64,000 nt of DNA from Halocynthiibacter styelae (GTDB lineage: Bacteria; Pseudomonadota; Alphaproteobacteria; Rhodobacterales; Rhodobacteraceae). The stretch's first letter is position 1. Every line of letters starts with the position of its first letter. Where the stretch lies: contig NZ_JADCKQ010000007.1 in NCBI RefSeq assembly GCF_016123485.1, positions 1 through 64,000 of the forward strand, read 5' to 3'. Made by a program: the position numbers and the translations under genes. A model generated the notes under the pieces. That model was not told the DNA's origin, did not search any database, and saw nothing but the letters and a program-made list of their open reading frames with translations. Shown in pieces: positions 16,310-25,204 of this stretch.

Positions 16310-17971
16310 ATGCTTGATATCCCTCTCTGGAAGCGGGTTACGATCTGGGCGCTGTGTGCGCTCGGTCTGTGGCTGGCGCTTCCAAATGCGTTTTACACCA
16401 CGGTTGAACGCCACAATGACGCGGTTATCGCGATTGAAGAAGGCACTGTTACGCCGGAGCTTCAGGCCGATGTTGATGCCTGGCCGTCTTACCTGCCTTC
16501 TGGTCTTGTGAACCTGGGCCTTGATCTGCGCGGCGGTGTTCACCTGCTGGCAGAAGTGAAGCTGGAAGACACCTATGTTGCCCGGATCGACGGCATGTGG
16601 ACGACGGTACGCGACACGCTGCGTACGGAACGTGCGGTGATTGGCGGCGTGCGTCAGCTGGATGCTGTCCCTGGTGTGATGAAGGTCCGGATCGCCAATG
16701 AAGACGCCATGTCGCGTGCGCTGGAACTGGTGCGCACACTGGCGCAGCCGGTTGTGACGCTGGCGGGTGTTGGTGAAACCGATCTTGTTGTCAGTGGTGA
16801 TGGGGATGTGATTACCATCACCCTGTCCGATGCGGAAAAAGCCGCGATGGATGAACGCACCATGACCCAGACACTGGAAATCGTGCGCAACCGTGTGGAC
16901 GAAGTCGGCACCCGTGAACCAACCATTCAGCGGCAGGGTTCTGACCGTGTGCTGATTCAGGTGCCAGGGCTTGGTTCTGCAGAAGAGCTGAAAGAGCTTT
17001 TGGGCACCACGGCGAAACTGGAATTCCGCCCTGTTGTGCGTCGTACAACCGATGGATCTGCTGCCCCCGGGCCCGGCAATGAGATTCTGCCATCCGTGGA
17101 TGAGCCGGGCACATTTTACATCGTCGAAAAAGGCGCGGTTGTCACCGGTGAAGAACTGATTGATGCGCAGCCGACTGTTGATCAGAATGGCGGCCAGGCT
17201 GTAAGTTTCCGCTTTAACGTGGCGGGTGCGCGTAAGTTCGGTGATTACACCGCTGAAAACATCGGCGCGCCTTTTGCGATTGTTCTGGATGGTGAGGTGA
17301 TCTCTGCCCCAACCATTCAAAGCCATATTGCAGGTGGTTCCGGAATTATCACCGGTCGCTTCTCTATTGAAGAAACCATTCGTCTTTCTGCACTGCTGCG
17401 CGCTGGTGCGCTGCCTGCCGAACTGATCGTGGTGGAAGAACGCACCATCGGGCCGGAGCTTGGTCAGGATAGCATCGAGGCCGGGCGCATTGCCTGTATC
17501 GTCGCCTTTATCGCGGTTCTGGTCTTTATGGTTCTGTCCTATGGCACCTTCGGGATGTTCGCCAATATTGCTCTGATCATTAACGTCGGTCTGATCTTTG
17601 GCCTTCTGTCCCTGATCGGTGCGACCCTGACCCTGCCGGGTATTGCGGGGATCGTTCTGACCATTGGTATGGCCGTGGATGCGAATGTTCTGATCTTTGA
17701 ACGTATTCGTGAGGAACTAAAGGCGAAACGTGGCCCTGCGCGTGCGATTGAACTGGGCTATGAAAAAGCCCTGTCTGCGATTATTGACGCCAATATCACA
17801 ACGTTCATCACCGCGCTTATCCTGTATCTGATGGGGTCTGGTCCGGTGAAAGGCTTTGCGATTACCCTGGGTCTTGGCATTCTCACATCTGTGTTCACTG
17901 CGATCTTTGTGACCCGCCTTGTGGTGGTGATCTGGTTCGAACGTAAACGCCCTAAAGAGATCGAGGTATAA
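16310..17971 (+). CDS. secD: Protein translocase subunit SecD
   Basis: 553 residues from the ATG at 16310 (a TTG lies 6 bases earlier). SecD uses the proton gradient to pull secreted proteins through the SecYEG channel on the periplasmic side. Visible are an N-terminal membrane helix, GLDLRGGVHLLAEV (periplasmic P1 start), NRVDEVGTREPTIQRQGSDRVLIQVPG, and a C-terminal block of five helices with GIAGIVLTIGMAVDANVLIFERIREEL. secF follows after 3 bases, forming the usual pair. Confidence 0.98.
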   Translation: MLDIPLWKRVTIWALCALGLWLALPNAFYTTVERHNDAVIAIEEGTVTPELQADVDAWPSYLPSGLVNLGLDLRGGVHLLAEVKLEDTYVARIDGMWTTVRDTLRTERAVIGGVRQLDAVPGVMKVRIANEDAMSRALELVRTLAQPVVTLAGVGETDLVVSGDGDVITITLSDAEKAAMDERTMTQTLEIVRNRVDEVGTREPTIQRQGSDRVLIQVPGLGSAEELKELLGTTAKLEFRPVVRRTTDGSAAPGPGNEILPSVDEPGTFYIVEKGAVVTGEELIDAQPTVDQNGGQAVSFRFNVAGARKFGDYTAENIGAPFAIVLDGEVISAPTIQSHIAGGSGIITGRFSIEETIRLSALLRAGALPAELIVVEERTIGPELGQDSIEAGRIACIVAFIAVLVFMVLSYGTFGMFANIALIINVGLIFGLLSLIGATLTLPGIAGIVLTIGMAVDANVLIFERIREELKAKRGPARAIELGYEKALSAIIDANITTFITALILYLMGSGPVKGFAITLGLGILTSVFTAIFVTRLVVVIWFERKRPKEIEV

Positions 17972-17974
17972 GAG

Positions 17975-18937
17975 ATGCGACTTAAACTTGTTCCTTCCGA
18001 AACCAGCTATGATTTCTTTTCGCGCGGTGCGCTGACAGGTGGTTTTTCCGTTGTGATGATGGCGGCCTCTGTTGTGCTGTTCCTCATGATGGGTCTGAAC
18101 TTCGGGATTGATTTCCGGGGTGGCACGACCTTCCGCACCAATGCGGACAATGAAGTGGTGGTCGCGGATTACCGTGCAGCACTGCAGCCTCTGGGGCTGG
18201 GCGATACGTCAATTGTGGTGGTGAGCGATCCTCTGAAACCGGAAAATAACGTGACGCAAATCCGGATTGAAGCACAGGATGCAGCCGTTGCTGCTGAAAC
18301 CACCGCTGCGGTGCTGGACGCCCTGCAAGGGGTGGATGAAACCTTGCGCTTTGAAGCGGTGGAAAGTGTTGGCCCGAAAGTGTCTGGCGAACTTGTGCAG
18401 ACAGCGGTGCTTGCGGTTGTTGCGGCGATTGCTGCGGTTCTGTTCTACATCTGGCTGCGCTTTGAATGGCAGTTTGCCCTGGGCGCTGTTGCAGCACTTG
18501 TGCATGACGTGGTGATCACCATCGGGGCGTTTTCCCTGCTGCAGATCAAATTTGATCTGGCGATCATTGCGGCACTGCTGACGATTGTCGGCTACTCTCT
18601 GAACGATACCGTGGTTGTCTTTGACCGGGTACGTGAGAACCTGCGCAAATATAAAACCCGCGCGTTAACTGAGGTTCTGAACCTGTCCATCAACGAAACT
18701 CTGTCACGGACCGTGATGACATCTGTGACCACGCTGATCGCGCTGATTTCGCTGTTTGTGCTGGGCGGCGATGTGATCCGGGGTTTTGTCTTTGCAATGA
18801 TCCTGGGCGTTGTCATCGGGACGTATAGTTCGGTTTTCGTGGCCTCGGCTATTCTGAACCGTCTGGGTGTAAAGCGCGACTGGTCTAAGGAAGCTGCACG
18901 CAAAGTTTCCGGCCAATACGCAGATATTGATGCCTGA
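17975..18937 (+). CDS. secF: Protein translocase subunit SecF
   Basis: 320 residues, the standard size. GLNFGIDFRGGTTFR marks the start of the periplasmic domain. The membrane block holds YSLNDTVVVFDRVRENLRK and NETLSRTVMTS, the SecF signatures. It partners SecD in proton-driven export. Its end overlaps the start of the next gene by 8 bases, so the permease gene downstream is probably in the same transcript. Confidence 0.98.
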   Translation: MRLKLVPSETSYDFFSRGALTGGFSVVMMAASVVLFLMMGLNFGIDFRGGTTFRTNADNEVVVADYRAALQPLGLGDTSIVVVSDPLKPENNVTQIRIEAQDAAVAAETTAAVLDALQGVDETLRFEAVESVGPKVSGELVQTAVLAVVAAIAAVLFYIWLRFEWQFALGAVAALVHDVVITIGAFSLLQIKFDLAIIAALLTIVGYSLNDTVVVFDRVRENLRKYKTRALTEVLNLSINETLSRTVMTSVTTLIALISLFVLGGDVIRGFVFAMILGVVIGTYSSVFVASAILNRLGVKRDWSKEAARKVSGQYADIDA

Positions 18938-19691
18938 GTTCCTGTCCCCTCTGCTGGTCGCTGCATCGGCAGAGGGGATCATTTTTCTATGTTTTGGCGT
19001 GGCCCTTGCGGGCCTTGTCCGCGGTTTTGCCGGATTTGGCACAGCCTTGATTTATCTGCCCTTTGCTGGCCAGGTTCTGACTCCTTTTGAAGCCCTGACA
19101 ACTCTGATCATCATGGATCTGATCGGCCCCGTGCCCCTGATCCCGCAGATGTGGCGTGCAAGCCATCCACGTGATGTGTTGCGCCTTGTCGGGGGGATGG
19201 CGCTGACGTTGCCGCTGGGGCTTTATATCCTCTCGCTGATTGCGCCCGAGATCTTCCGCTATCTTATTTCTGGCACCACGCTTGTGCTGCTGGTGCTTCT
19301 GATTTCAGAGGTGCGCTATCCGGGGGAGCTGAAAAAACATATGATCTGGATGGCAGGCGGCATGGGCGGTTTTCTGGCCGGTGTCGCAGGCATTCCCGGC
19401 CCACCGGTGATCCTGCTGTATATGGCCAGCCAACATACTGTGTCGGTCGTGCGGGCGAATATCTTTCTGTATCTGCTGCTGACCGATATCCTGATGCTGG
19501 GGGTGCTGTGGCTGTATGGCGAGCTGATCCCAACTGCCATCTGGATCGGTCTTGTGATTGCGCCGGTTTATATGCTGGCAAATGTCGTGGGCGCTGCTAT
19601 TTTCAGGCCTGAATATGAACGCAGCTATCGTGTCCTGGCCTATATTGTGATTGGCGGGGCGGCGGTGTCCGGTCTGCCTGTGTGGGATTAA
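18930..19691 (+). CDS. TSUP (TauE/SafE-type) membrane permease
   Basis: 253 residues from the ATG at 18930, which overlaps secF. Seven to eight hydrophobic helices and the family motif VRGFAGFGTALIYLPF near the N-terminus plus its internal repeat GFLAGVAGIPGPPVILLYM identify a sulfite/organosulfonate exporter-like permease. TSUP proteins move sulfite, sulfoacetate, sulfur compounds or organic acids; the substrate cannot be read here. The same sec-to-ccm interval in other Rhodobacteraceae often carries such a permease. It starts inside the secF stop region and ends 3 bases before the next gene. Confidence 0.88.
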   Translation: MPEFLSPLLVAASAEGIIFLCFGVALAGLVRGFAGFGTALIYLPFAGQVLTPFEALTTLIIMDLIGPVPLIPQMWRASHPRDVLRLVGGMALTLPLGLYILSLIAPEIFRYLISGTTLVLLVLLISEVRYPGELKKHMIWMAGGMGGFLAGVAGIPGPPVILLYMASQHTVSVVRANIFLYLLLTDILMLGVLWLYGELIPTAIWIGLVIAPVYMLANVVGAAIFRPEYERSYRVLAYIVIGGAAVSGLPVWD

Positions 19692-19694
19692 AAC

Positions 19695-20051
19695 ATGCGC
19701 CTGAATGAGATCAGCTATACTGACGCGAAACCCGTGGATGGATACGGGCCGGGATTTTTCCGCATTGGAGGCGAAGTGTTTGAGGGCCATGTGATTGTCG
19801 CGTCCACCGGGATCACCTCCTGGGGCGGGTTTGAGGATACAGAGACGCTGATTGCGGCGCTGAAGGATCACGTGGATGTTGTATTCTGCGGCACGGGCGA
19901 AGATGTGGCCCATCCGCCGCGTGCCTTTCGTGAGGCTTTGGAAGCTGCGGGCCTGGGCGTGGAACCTATGTCATCGCCGTCTGCTGCGCGTACCTATAAC
20001 ATTCTGCTGTCTGAAGGCCGCCGGGTGGCTGCGGCAATGCTGACGGTTTGA
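19695..20051 (+). CDS. Mth938-like domain protein
   Basis: 118 residues. The fold is recognised from GPGFFRIGGEVFEGHVIVASTGITSW and DVVFCGTGEDVAHPPRAFREAL, with a Rossmann-like ending (SAARTYNILLSEGRRVAAAML). The family includes the mitochondrial complex I assembly factor NDUFAF3. An open frame of about this size (orf117) lies between secDF and hel (ccm) genes in Rhodobacter, so the position is conserved. The bacterial function is not established. Confidence 0.88.
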   Translation: MRLNEISYTDAKPVDGYGPGFFRIGGEVFEGHVIVASTGITSWGGFEDTETLIAALKDHVDVVFCGTGEDVAHPPRAFREALEAAGLGVEPMSSPSAARTYNILLSEGRRVAAAMLTV

Positions 20052-20099
20052 TAAACGGGCGCATGTGATAAAGCGGGCGTGAGAACAGACAGGCGCGAT

Positions 20100-20807
20100 A
20101 TGAGCGGAACAGAAACATCAGAAGAATTGCCAAAAGGCGGGCTGAAGGTTGAAAACCTGACCTGCACGCGCGGCGGTGTGCCTGTGCTGCGTGGCGTCAG
20201 TTTTAAACTGTCCCCGGGTGTTGCTGTGCTGTTGCGCGGGCCGAATGGTGTCGGCAAAACCACGCTGTTGCGTACCATCGCCGGGCTGCAGCCACCTTTG
20301 CGCGGCACTGTGACGGTGAACGGGTCTGTGGCCTGGGCCGGGCATGCGGATGCGATTAAGGCGACGTTAAGCGTGCAGGAAAACCTGCGGTTCTGGGCCT
20401 CTGTGCATGGGGCTGTCGGGCGGGGACAAATTGCAGCGAAGGTCGATCAGGCGGTAGACAGTTTTTATCTGGGTGATCTGACCACGCGTCCGGCGCAAAG
20501 CCTGTCTGCCGGACAGAAACGCCGCCTTGGGCTGGCGCGGCTTCTGGTGACAGGTGCTGAAATCTGGGCGCTGGATGAACCGACCGTGTCGCTGGATGCA
20601 GACAGCGTAACCTTGTTTGCCGATGCGGTGCGTGCCCATTGTGCGGCGGGCGGATCGGCCCTGATCGCCACCCATATTGATCCGGGCGTTGAGGCGGCGA
20701 CGCTGGACCTGCAACCTTATTCCACCCGCCGCGATCTGAATGATACTCCACCGGAGGCAGAAGACGCTGCGGGCGATGAAGCATTTCTGGAGGAGGGCGC
20801 GTTATGA
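20100..20807 (+). CDS. ccmA: Heme exporter ATP-binding protein CcmA
   Basis: 235 residues from the ATG at 20100; a GTG 21 bases earlier is less likely. Walker A is GPNGVGKTT (47-55), the ABC signature is SLSAGQKRRLGLARLL, and Walker B is EIWALDEPT. CcmA powers release of holo-CcmE during cytochrome c maturation with CcmB and CcmC. A short acidic C-terminal extension (PPEAEDAAGDEAFLEE) is present. The stop overlaps the ccmB start. Confidence 0.96.
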   Translation: MSGTETSEELPKGGLKVENLTCTRGGVPVLRGVSFKLSPGVAVLLRGPNGVGKTTLLRTIAGLQPPLRGTVTVNGSVAWAGHADAIKATLSVQENLRFWASVHGAVGRGQIAAKVDQAVDSFYLGDLTTRPAQSLSAGQKRRLGLARLLVTGAEIWALDEPTVSLDADSVTLFADAVRAHCAAGGSALIATHIDPGVEAATLDLQPYSTRRDLNDTPPEAEDAAGDEAFLEEGAL

Positions 20808-21460
20808 TGGCACTTCTTATCCGCGATCTGCGCATTGCCACGCGGGCAGGGGGCGGGGCCGGGCTGGGCCTTGCGTTTTTCCTGATGGTTGTGATCCTTG
20901 TGCCGCTTGGCGTCGGCCCGGAAACCCAGCTGCTGGCGCGGATCGCGCCGGGGGTGCTTTGGGTTGGGGCGCTGTTGGCCTGCCTGCTGACGCTGGACCG
21001 GATCTTTGCGCTGGATTTTGAAGATGGCACGCTGGATGCGTTGTTATGTGCGCCATTGCCGCTGTCTGGTGTAGTGTTGGTCAAATCTATCGCGCATTGG
21101 CTGGTCACAGGCCTGCCGCTGACCCTGGTATCGCCCTTGCTGGGCGTGCTTCTGAACCTGCCGGCGGAAGGGTACTTCTGGCTGATGGCATCATTGCTGC
21201 CCGGCACGCTTTCCCTGTCCGTTATCGGCGCCTTTGGCGCGGCGCTGACCGTAGGCGTGCGCCGGGGCGGGCTTTTGCTATCGCTTCTGGTGTTGCCGCT
21301 TTATGTGCCCAGCCTTGTGTTCGGCGCGGAATGTGCCAGCGCTTTGATGAATGTCAAAGATCCGACCACGCCCTTTATCCTACTGACCGTTATCACCCTT
21401 GCGTCGCTTGCCTTTCTGCCCGTGGCAGGCGCTGCGGCGCTGAGGGCGAACCTGCGCTGA
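20804..21460 (+). CDS. ccmB: Heme exporter membrane protein CcmB
   Basis: 218 residues with six hydrophobic helices. LLIRDLRIATRAGGG at the start and FEDGTLDALLCAPLPLSGVVLVKSIAHWL are CcmB signatures. It is the permease partner of CcmA in the cytochrome c maturation ABC complex. The ATG at 20804 overlaps the ccmA stop, indicating coupled translation. Confidence 0.96.
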   Translation: MMALLIRDLRIATRAGGGAGLGLAFFLMVVILVPLGVGPETQLLARIAPGVLWVGALLACLLTLDRIFALDFEDGTLDALLCAPLPLSGVVLVKSIAHWLVTGLPLTLVSPLLGVLLNLPAEGYFWLMASLLPGTLSLSVIGAFGAALTVGVRRGGLLLSLLVLPLYVPSLVFGAECASALMNVKDPTTPFILLTVITLASLAFLPVAGAAALRANLR

Positions 21461-21504
21461 TGCGCCCCCTTGAAGCGCACGACAAAGAAAGTTAGCTAAC
21501 CGCC

Positions 21505-22254
21505 ATGTCACTTTGGGAATATGCAAATCCGGTCAAATTCATGCGCCTGTCGGGCGCTGTTTTGCCGTGGGTGTCGGTACTGGCGGGCGTTAGTATCACG
21601 GCCGCTTTGTTCTGGGGGTTCTTCCTGACGCCGGACGACTTCAAACAAGGATCCACCGTTAAAATCATCTTTATCCATGTGCCCGCTGCGATGCTGGCGA
21701 TTAACGCATGGTTTATGATGCTTGTGGCCTCTCTGATCTGGGTGATCCGTCGTCATCATGTGTCGGCCCTTGCTGCCCGTGCTGCCGCTCCCATCGGTTT
21801 TGTCATGACCCTGGTTGCGCTGATCACCGGTGCTGTCTGGGGGCAACCCATGTGGGGCACCTGGTGGGCCTGGGATCCGCGCCTTACGTCTTTTCTGATT
21901 CTGGCGCTGTTTTATCTTGGCTATATGGCCCTGTGGGAAGCGGTTGAGAACCCGGATACCGCAGCTGATCTGACATCGGTTCTTTGCCTTGTTGGCACGG
22001 TCTTTGCCATTCTGTCGCGCTATGCGGTGAACTTCTGGAACCAGGGGCTGCATCAGGGCGCATCCATCGGGCGTGTGGATGCGGTGACTGGCGCGGATAC
22101 GGCTGAGAAAGTCAGCAATGTTTATTTTTACCCGCTGGCGTTAAGCATTCTGGGGTTCTTCCTGCTGTTTGTCATGCTGGTTCTGCTGCGCACCCGTACA
22201 GAGATCCGTGTGCGCCGCACATCCGCCCTTCTGGCCCGTGAAAGGATTGGCTGA
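21505..22254 (+). CDS. ccmC: Heme lyase/exporter subunit CcmC
   Basis: 249 residues and six membrane helices. The tryptophan-rich WWD heme-handling motif is MWGTWWAWDPRLTS, and the histidine in IFIHVPAAM is a likely heme ligand. CcmC attaches heme to CcmE in the periplasm. The gene lies 44 bases after ccmB. Confidence 0.97.
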   Translation: MSLWEYANPVKFMRLSGAVLPWVSVLAGVSITAALFWGFFLTPDDFKQGSTVKIIFIHVPAAMLAINAWFMMLVASLIWVIRRHHVSALAARAAAPIGFVMTLVALITGAVWGQPMWGTWWAWDPRLTSFLILALFYLGYMALWEAVENPDTAADLTSVLCLVGTVFAILSRYAVNFWNQGLHQGASIGRVDAVTGADTAEKVSNVYFYPLALSILGFFLLFVMLVLLRTRTEIRVRRTSALLARERIG

Positions 22255-22255
22255 G

Positions 22256-22408
22256 ATGCCTGAACTTGGTGATTACGCCTTTGAGGTTCTGCTGGCCTAT
22301 GGTGTCAGCATTGCGTTGATTCTGGCCCTTGTAGGTGCCAGCATCTGGCGGGCAAAACGTGTGACGCGTGCCCTGCGTGAAATCGAAGCAAGACGGGATC
22401 AGTCATGA
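22256..22408 (+). CDS. ccmD: Heme exporter small subunit CcmD
   Basis: 50 residues from the ATG at 22256. One membrane helix (YAFEVLLAYGVSIALILALVG) is followed by a basic tail, the normal CcmD design. It lies between ccmC (1 base) and ccmG (overlapping), as in the Rhodobacter hel operon, and helps release holo-CcmE from CcmABC. Confidence 0.93.
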   Translation: MPELGDYAFEVLLAYGVSIALILALVGASIWRAKRVTRALREIEARRDQS

Positions 22409-22935
22409 AATTCAACCCGGTTATGGCGCTGCCGCCTGCGATTTTTGGCGGCTTTCTGGTGTTTGCTTTTCTGGGCCTTGGTGGTGAGAAAGGCTTTGAG
22501 GGGCGGCAGGGATCTGTCGCACCGGATCTGTTTGTGGAACCGCTGGCAGACCTGCCAGAGATTGATCACGCAGTTCTGACCACCGGCGGTGTGAAACTTG
22601 TGAACTTCTGGGCCAGCTGGTGTGCACCTTGTCGGGCGGAACACCCGAACCTTGAACTGCTGCGCCAGGAAGGTTTTCCGATCTACGGAATTAACTACAA
22701 AGACAATCCCGAGAATGCTGTCGGTTTCCTGAATGAGCTTGGCAACCCATATGAAGCCATTGGCGCGGATCCTTCTGCGCGTACGGCGATTGAATGGGGC
22801 GTGGCCGGTGTGCCGGAAACCTATATTCTGGACGGAGAAGGGCGCATTGTCCTGCGTTTCGCCGGGCCAATTACCCAGCGGACCCTGGAAGGGGTGATCC
22901 GCCCTGCGCTGGCAGCGGCTGCAGGCACCGAATAA
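22405..22935 (+). CDS. ccmG: Thiol:disulfide interchange protein CcmG/DsbE (HelX)
   Basis: 176 residues. An N-terminal signal anchor (about 7-26) leads into a periplasmic thioredoxin fold with active site WCAPC (72-76) and the cis-Pro loop GVAGVPETYILD. The GINYKDN segment is typical of CcmG. It reduces apocytochrome c cysteines before heme attachment. Last gene of the ccm operon, followed by a strong hairpin. Confidence 0.96.
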   Translation: MKFNPVMALPPAIFGGFLVFAFLGLGGEKGFEGRQGSVAPDLFVEPLADLPEIDHAVLTTGGVKLVNFWASWCAPCRAEHPNLELLRQEGFPIYGINYKDNPENAVGFLNELGNPYEAIGADPSARTAIEWGVAGVPETYILDGEGRIVLRFAGPITQRTLEGVIRPALAAAAGTE

Positions 22936-23508
22936 GTTGCACTAAAATAAAATGTGCAGTGGGTTGTGAGGTACCCACTGCACAAAGTGTTGTTTCCTGC
23001 AATTCTGACCTGTTTGCGCAAGCGCATTCAGGGGATGTGTCAACCGAGGATGAGTGGCGACACAATCAAAAGTAGCAGAAGTCCTGTCTCAAGCAGGGGG
23101 AGTGGAAGAGAAGTCCGGCGAACCAGACCTTTTGGTGAACTCAGATCAATCATAAACATACTACTATTCTTACACAGGTTAATATTTGCCTGGCGCGGGT
23201 TTTGAATCCAGAAAAAAATAGGCTGAATCGGAATATACTTTCACTTATTCGCATTTCGCAATTAATTCATTTTCAAATTACGACATAAATAAGAAGTTTA
23301 CCTGACGGAAATACAAAATGTGGCGGTTTCCAGGCATTTTTGGGGTGTGGGGGCATGGCGGAAAGGTCAGGTGTTACAAAGCGATTCCTGAATGGCTGCC
23401 AGTCAGGCTTTCGTGAAAATCTTTGGGACGCTGCGTCCTCGCAAAACCTTGATTGGCCTTTGTATCCGCTCTGAGTTACACAAAAAGCCGGATAAAGGTA
23501 TGGAAAGA
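22936..23508. other. Long intergenic region, no gene seen
   Basis: 573 bases containing only the hairpin at 22953-22984. The part from about 23155 to 23320 is clearly more AT-rich than its surroundings. Short open frames here lack ribosome sites and normal codon use. I see no tRNA, repeat or insertion-sequence end. Confidence 0.5.
22953..22984 (+). terminator. Strong hairpin after ccmG
   Basis: A perfect 12-bp stem (22953-22964 with 22973-22984, 8-base loop) lies 17 bases after the ccmG stop. T-rich sequence flanks it better on the minus strand (ATTTTATTTTA) than on the plus strand. Confidence 0.6.
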
Positions 23509-24216
23509 ATGATCAGAAAAATTCTCAGCACTGTAGCAGTCTTGTTTTCTCTGGCAGCTCCGGCAGGCGCACAAGAGAGCGGGCCACTTGTCATTGAACT
23601 TTTTACCTCACAGGGGTGTAGTTCATGTCCGCCTGCAGACGCTTTGTTGCGCGATCATGCCGGACGAGACGATGTGATCACGTTGGCTCTGCATGTGGAC
23701 TACTGGGACTATATCGGTTGGGCCGATACATTCGCCCGTCCGGAATATACTGCACGCCAACGGGGCTATGCCCGGGCGTCAGACAGACGCATGATTTATA
23801 CGCCACAGATGATCCTGAACGGGGAAACCTCTGTTGTTGGCAGTGACCCCGCTGAACTGGAGCGCGCAATTCAGGCCCATCAGGCCCGGCCAGCGCGTGT
23901 GAACATGGATATCGAACGCGACGGGGACGTGCTGCACATTTCTGCGCAGAATATCAGCTATGATCCATCGGAAGGCGAATTGCGGGTTCAGCTGCTACGG
24001 TACAGCGCTGAAGAGCGTGTCGAAATTCGCCGTGGTGAAAATGCGGGAAAAACAATGCCCTATAGTTCAGTTGTTACAGGGTTTGAAGCGGTGGGGCGAT
24101 GGGACGCTGCCTCTGATCTTGCTCTGGAAACAGACGTGACAGGTGATTTGCCAATTGTGGTGCTGATTCAGCAGGAAGGTCACGGGCCTGTCTTTGCAGC
24201 TGCACGTTTGCGTTGA
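23509..24216 (+). CDS. DUF1223 secreted thioredoxin-like protein
   Basis: 235 residues from the ATG at 23509, chosen because AAGG lies about 10 bases upstream; an ATG at 23500 is too close to it. A signal peptide (ILSTVAVLFSLAAPAGAQ) precedes a thioredoxin-like domain with CSSC in FTSQGCSSCPPADALL. The rest shows the DUF1223 pattern LHVDYWDYIGWADTFARPEYTARQR and YTPQMILNG. The biochemical function of DUF1223 is unknown. A periplasmic redox role is suggested by the Cys pair. The 3' end overlaps the convergent acyltransferase gene by 37 bases. Confidence 0.9.
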   Translation: MIRKILSTVAVLFSLAAPAGAQESGPLVIELFTSQGCSSCPPADALLRDHAGRDDVITLALHVDYWDYIGWADTFARPEYTARQRGYARASDRRMIYTPQMILNGETSVVGSDPAELERAIQAHQARPARVNMDIERDGDVLHISAQNISYDPSEGELRVQLLRYSAEERVEIRRGENAGKTMPYSSVVTGFEAVGRWDAASDLALETDVTGDLPIVVLIQQEGHGPVFAAARLR

Positions 24217-25100
24217 TGATATTCAATCACTTCCGGCTTCCAGCGGCGATGTATCCAGAACCATTGTTCCATATGGTCGCGCGTGATTTCTTCAAGTTGT
24301 GACGTTAACTCCGCAATCATGCTTTCAGCGTCGGTGTGCTGCACCGGAGCGCCTGTACGGATTTCAAAGCTGAAACCGTCGTCGCCGCGAATGCCCCAGA
24401 CGGGTAGCAGCAACGCATCGTATTTCAGGGCCATTTGAGCAGCCGAAAGGCTTGTCATCGCGCTTTTGCTGAAGAAATCCATTTCGATACCCCTGCCAAC
24501 GTGGTTGTCTATAAAGAAACCAAGGACACCACCGCCACGCAGAAAACGTATCATTTCCACCTGGCCTTTGCGTGAACTTGGGAAAACCGGGCTGCCGATT
24601 GCCGCGATGGATTTTGTGTAATGTTCGTTGAAGAAACGGTTGCGCATAGGGCGGTAAAGCGCGCCAATATTCAGTCCCTGTTCAATCAGGGCCGCGCGCG
24701 GTGCGTCGTAATTGCCAAAATGTCCGGTCACCAGTACCACAGGGCGGCCTTCTGCCTGGGCTGTTTTCATGGCTTCAAGGCCTGGGCCCGTGATGGGCAT
24801 AGTTGCCGCGTGACGTTTGAATTCTTCGCCGGAATAGATTTCGATCAGGCTGCGCCCGGCGTTATTGGCAACTTTGCGTTCAAGGCGTTTTACCTCAGCC
24901 GGGGGCAGATCTGGCATAACATATGCAAGGTTATCCCGTACCCGTTTGCGCCAGCCGGCAAGCGGGGCCACGATATGTTCAAAAAACCGGCCAAAAAGCG
25001 CGACGCGGGCGCGGTAAGGCAAAAGCCCCATAAGGCCCAGGGTACCACGGGCCAGAATGTTAACCGCGAAATCCGGGATATCTCTACGTTGAAAAGCCAT
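24180..25100 (-). CDS. LpxL/HtrB-family lipid A acyltransferase
   Basis: 306 residues. The catalytic H-x4-D is HFGNYD (H127, D132), in VVLVTGHFGNYDAPRAAL. Further family blocks are SLIEIYSGEEF, GALYRPMRNRFFNEHY and GVLGFFIDNHVGRGIEMDFFSK, with EQWFWIHRRWKPE near the end. The family transfers acyl chains to lipid A precursors at the inner membrane. Which position or chain it uses cannot be read. The 105-base gap upstream leads to the FliG-like gene. Confidence 0.93.
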   Translation of the reverse strand: MAFQRRDIPDFAVNILARGTLGLMGLLPYRARVALFGRFFEHIVAPLAGWRKRVRDNLAYVMPDLPPAEVKRLERKVANNAGRSLIEIYSGEEFKRHAATMPITGPGLEAMKTAQAEGRPVVLVTGHFGNYDAPRAALIEQGLNIGALYRPMRNRFFNEHYTKSIAAIGSPVFPSSRKGQVEMIRFLRGGGVLGFFIDNHVGRGIEMDFFSKSAMTSLSAAQMALKYDALLLPVWGIRGDDGFSFEIRTGAPVQHTDAESMIAELTSQLEEITRDHMEQWFWIHRRWKPEVIEYHQRKRAAAKTGP

Positions 25101-25204
25101 AAGGGCGATCTGCGCTCCGGTTTGTTTCTGCCGGAATACGTCAGAGGGCCGCAGCCCGCAAGTCCTGAGAATGAAACCGGGTGTTTCAGCGGGGAATTGT
25201 GGGG

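Noticed and set aside
22954-23205. 83-codon frame after ccmG
   Set aside because: No ribosome site, begins within the hairpin, composition not coding-like.
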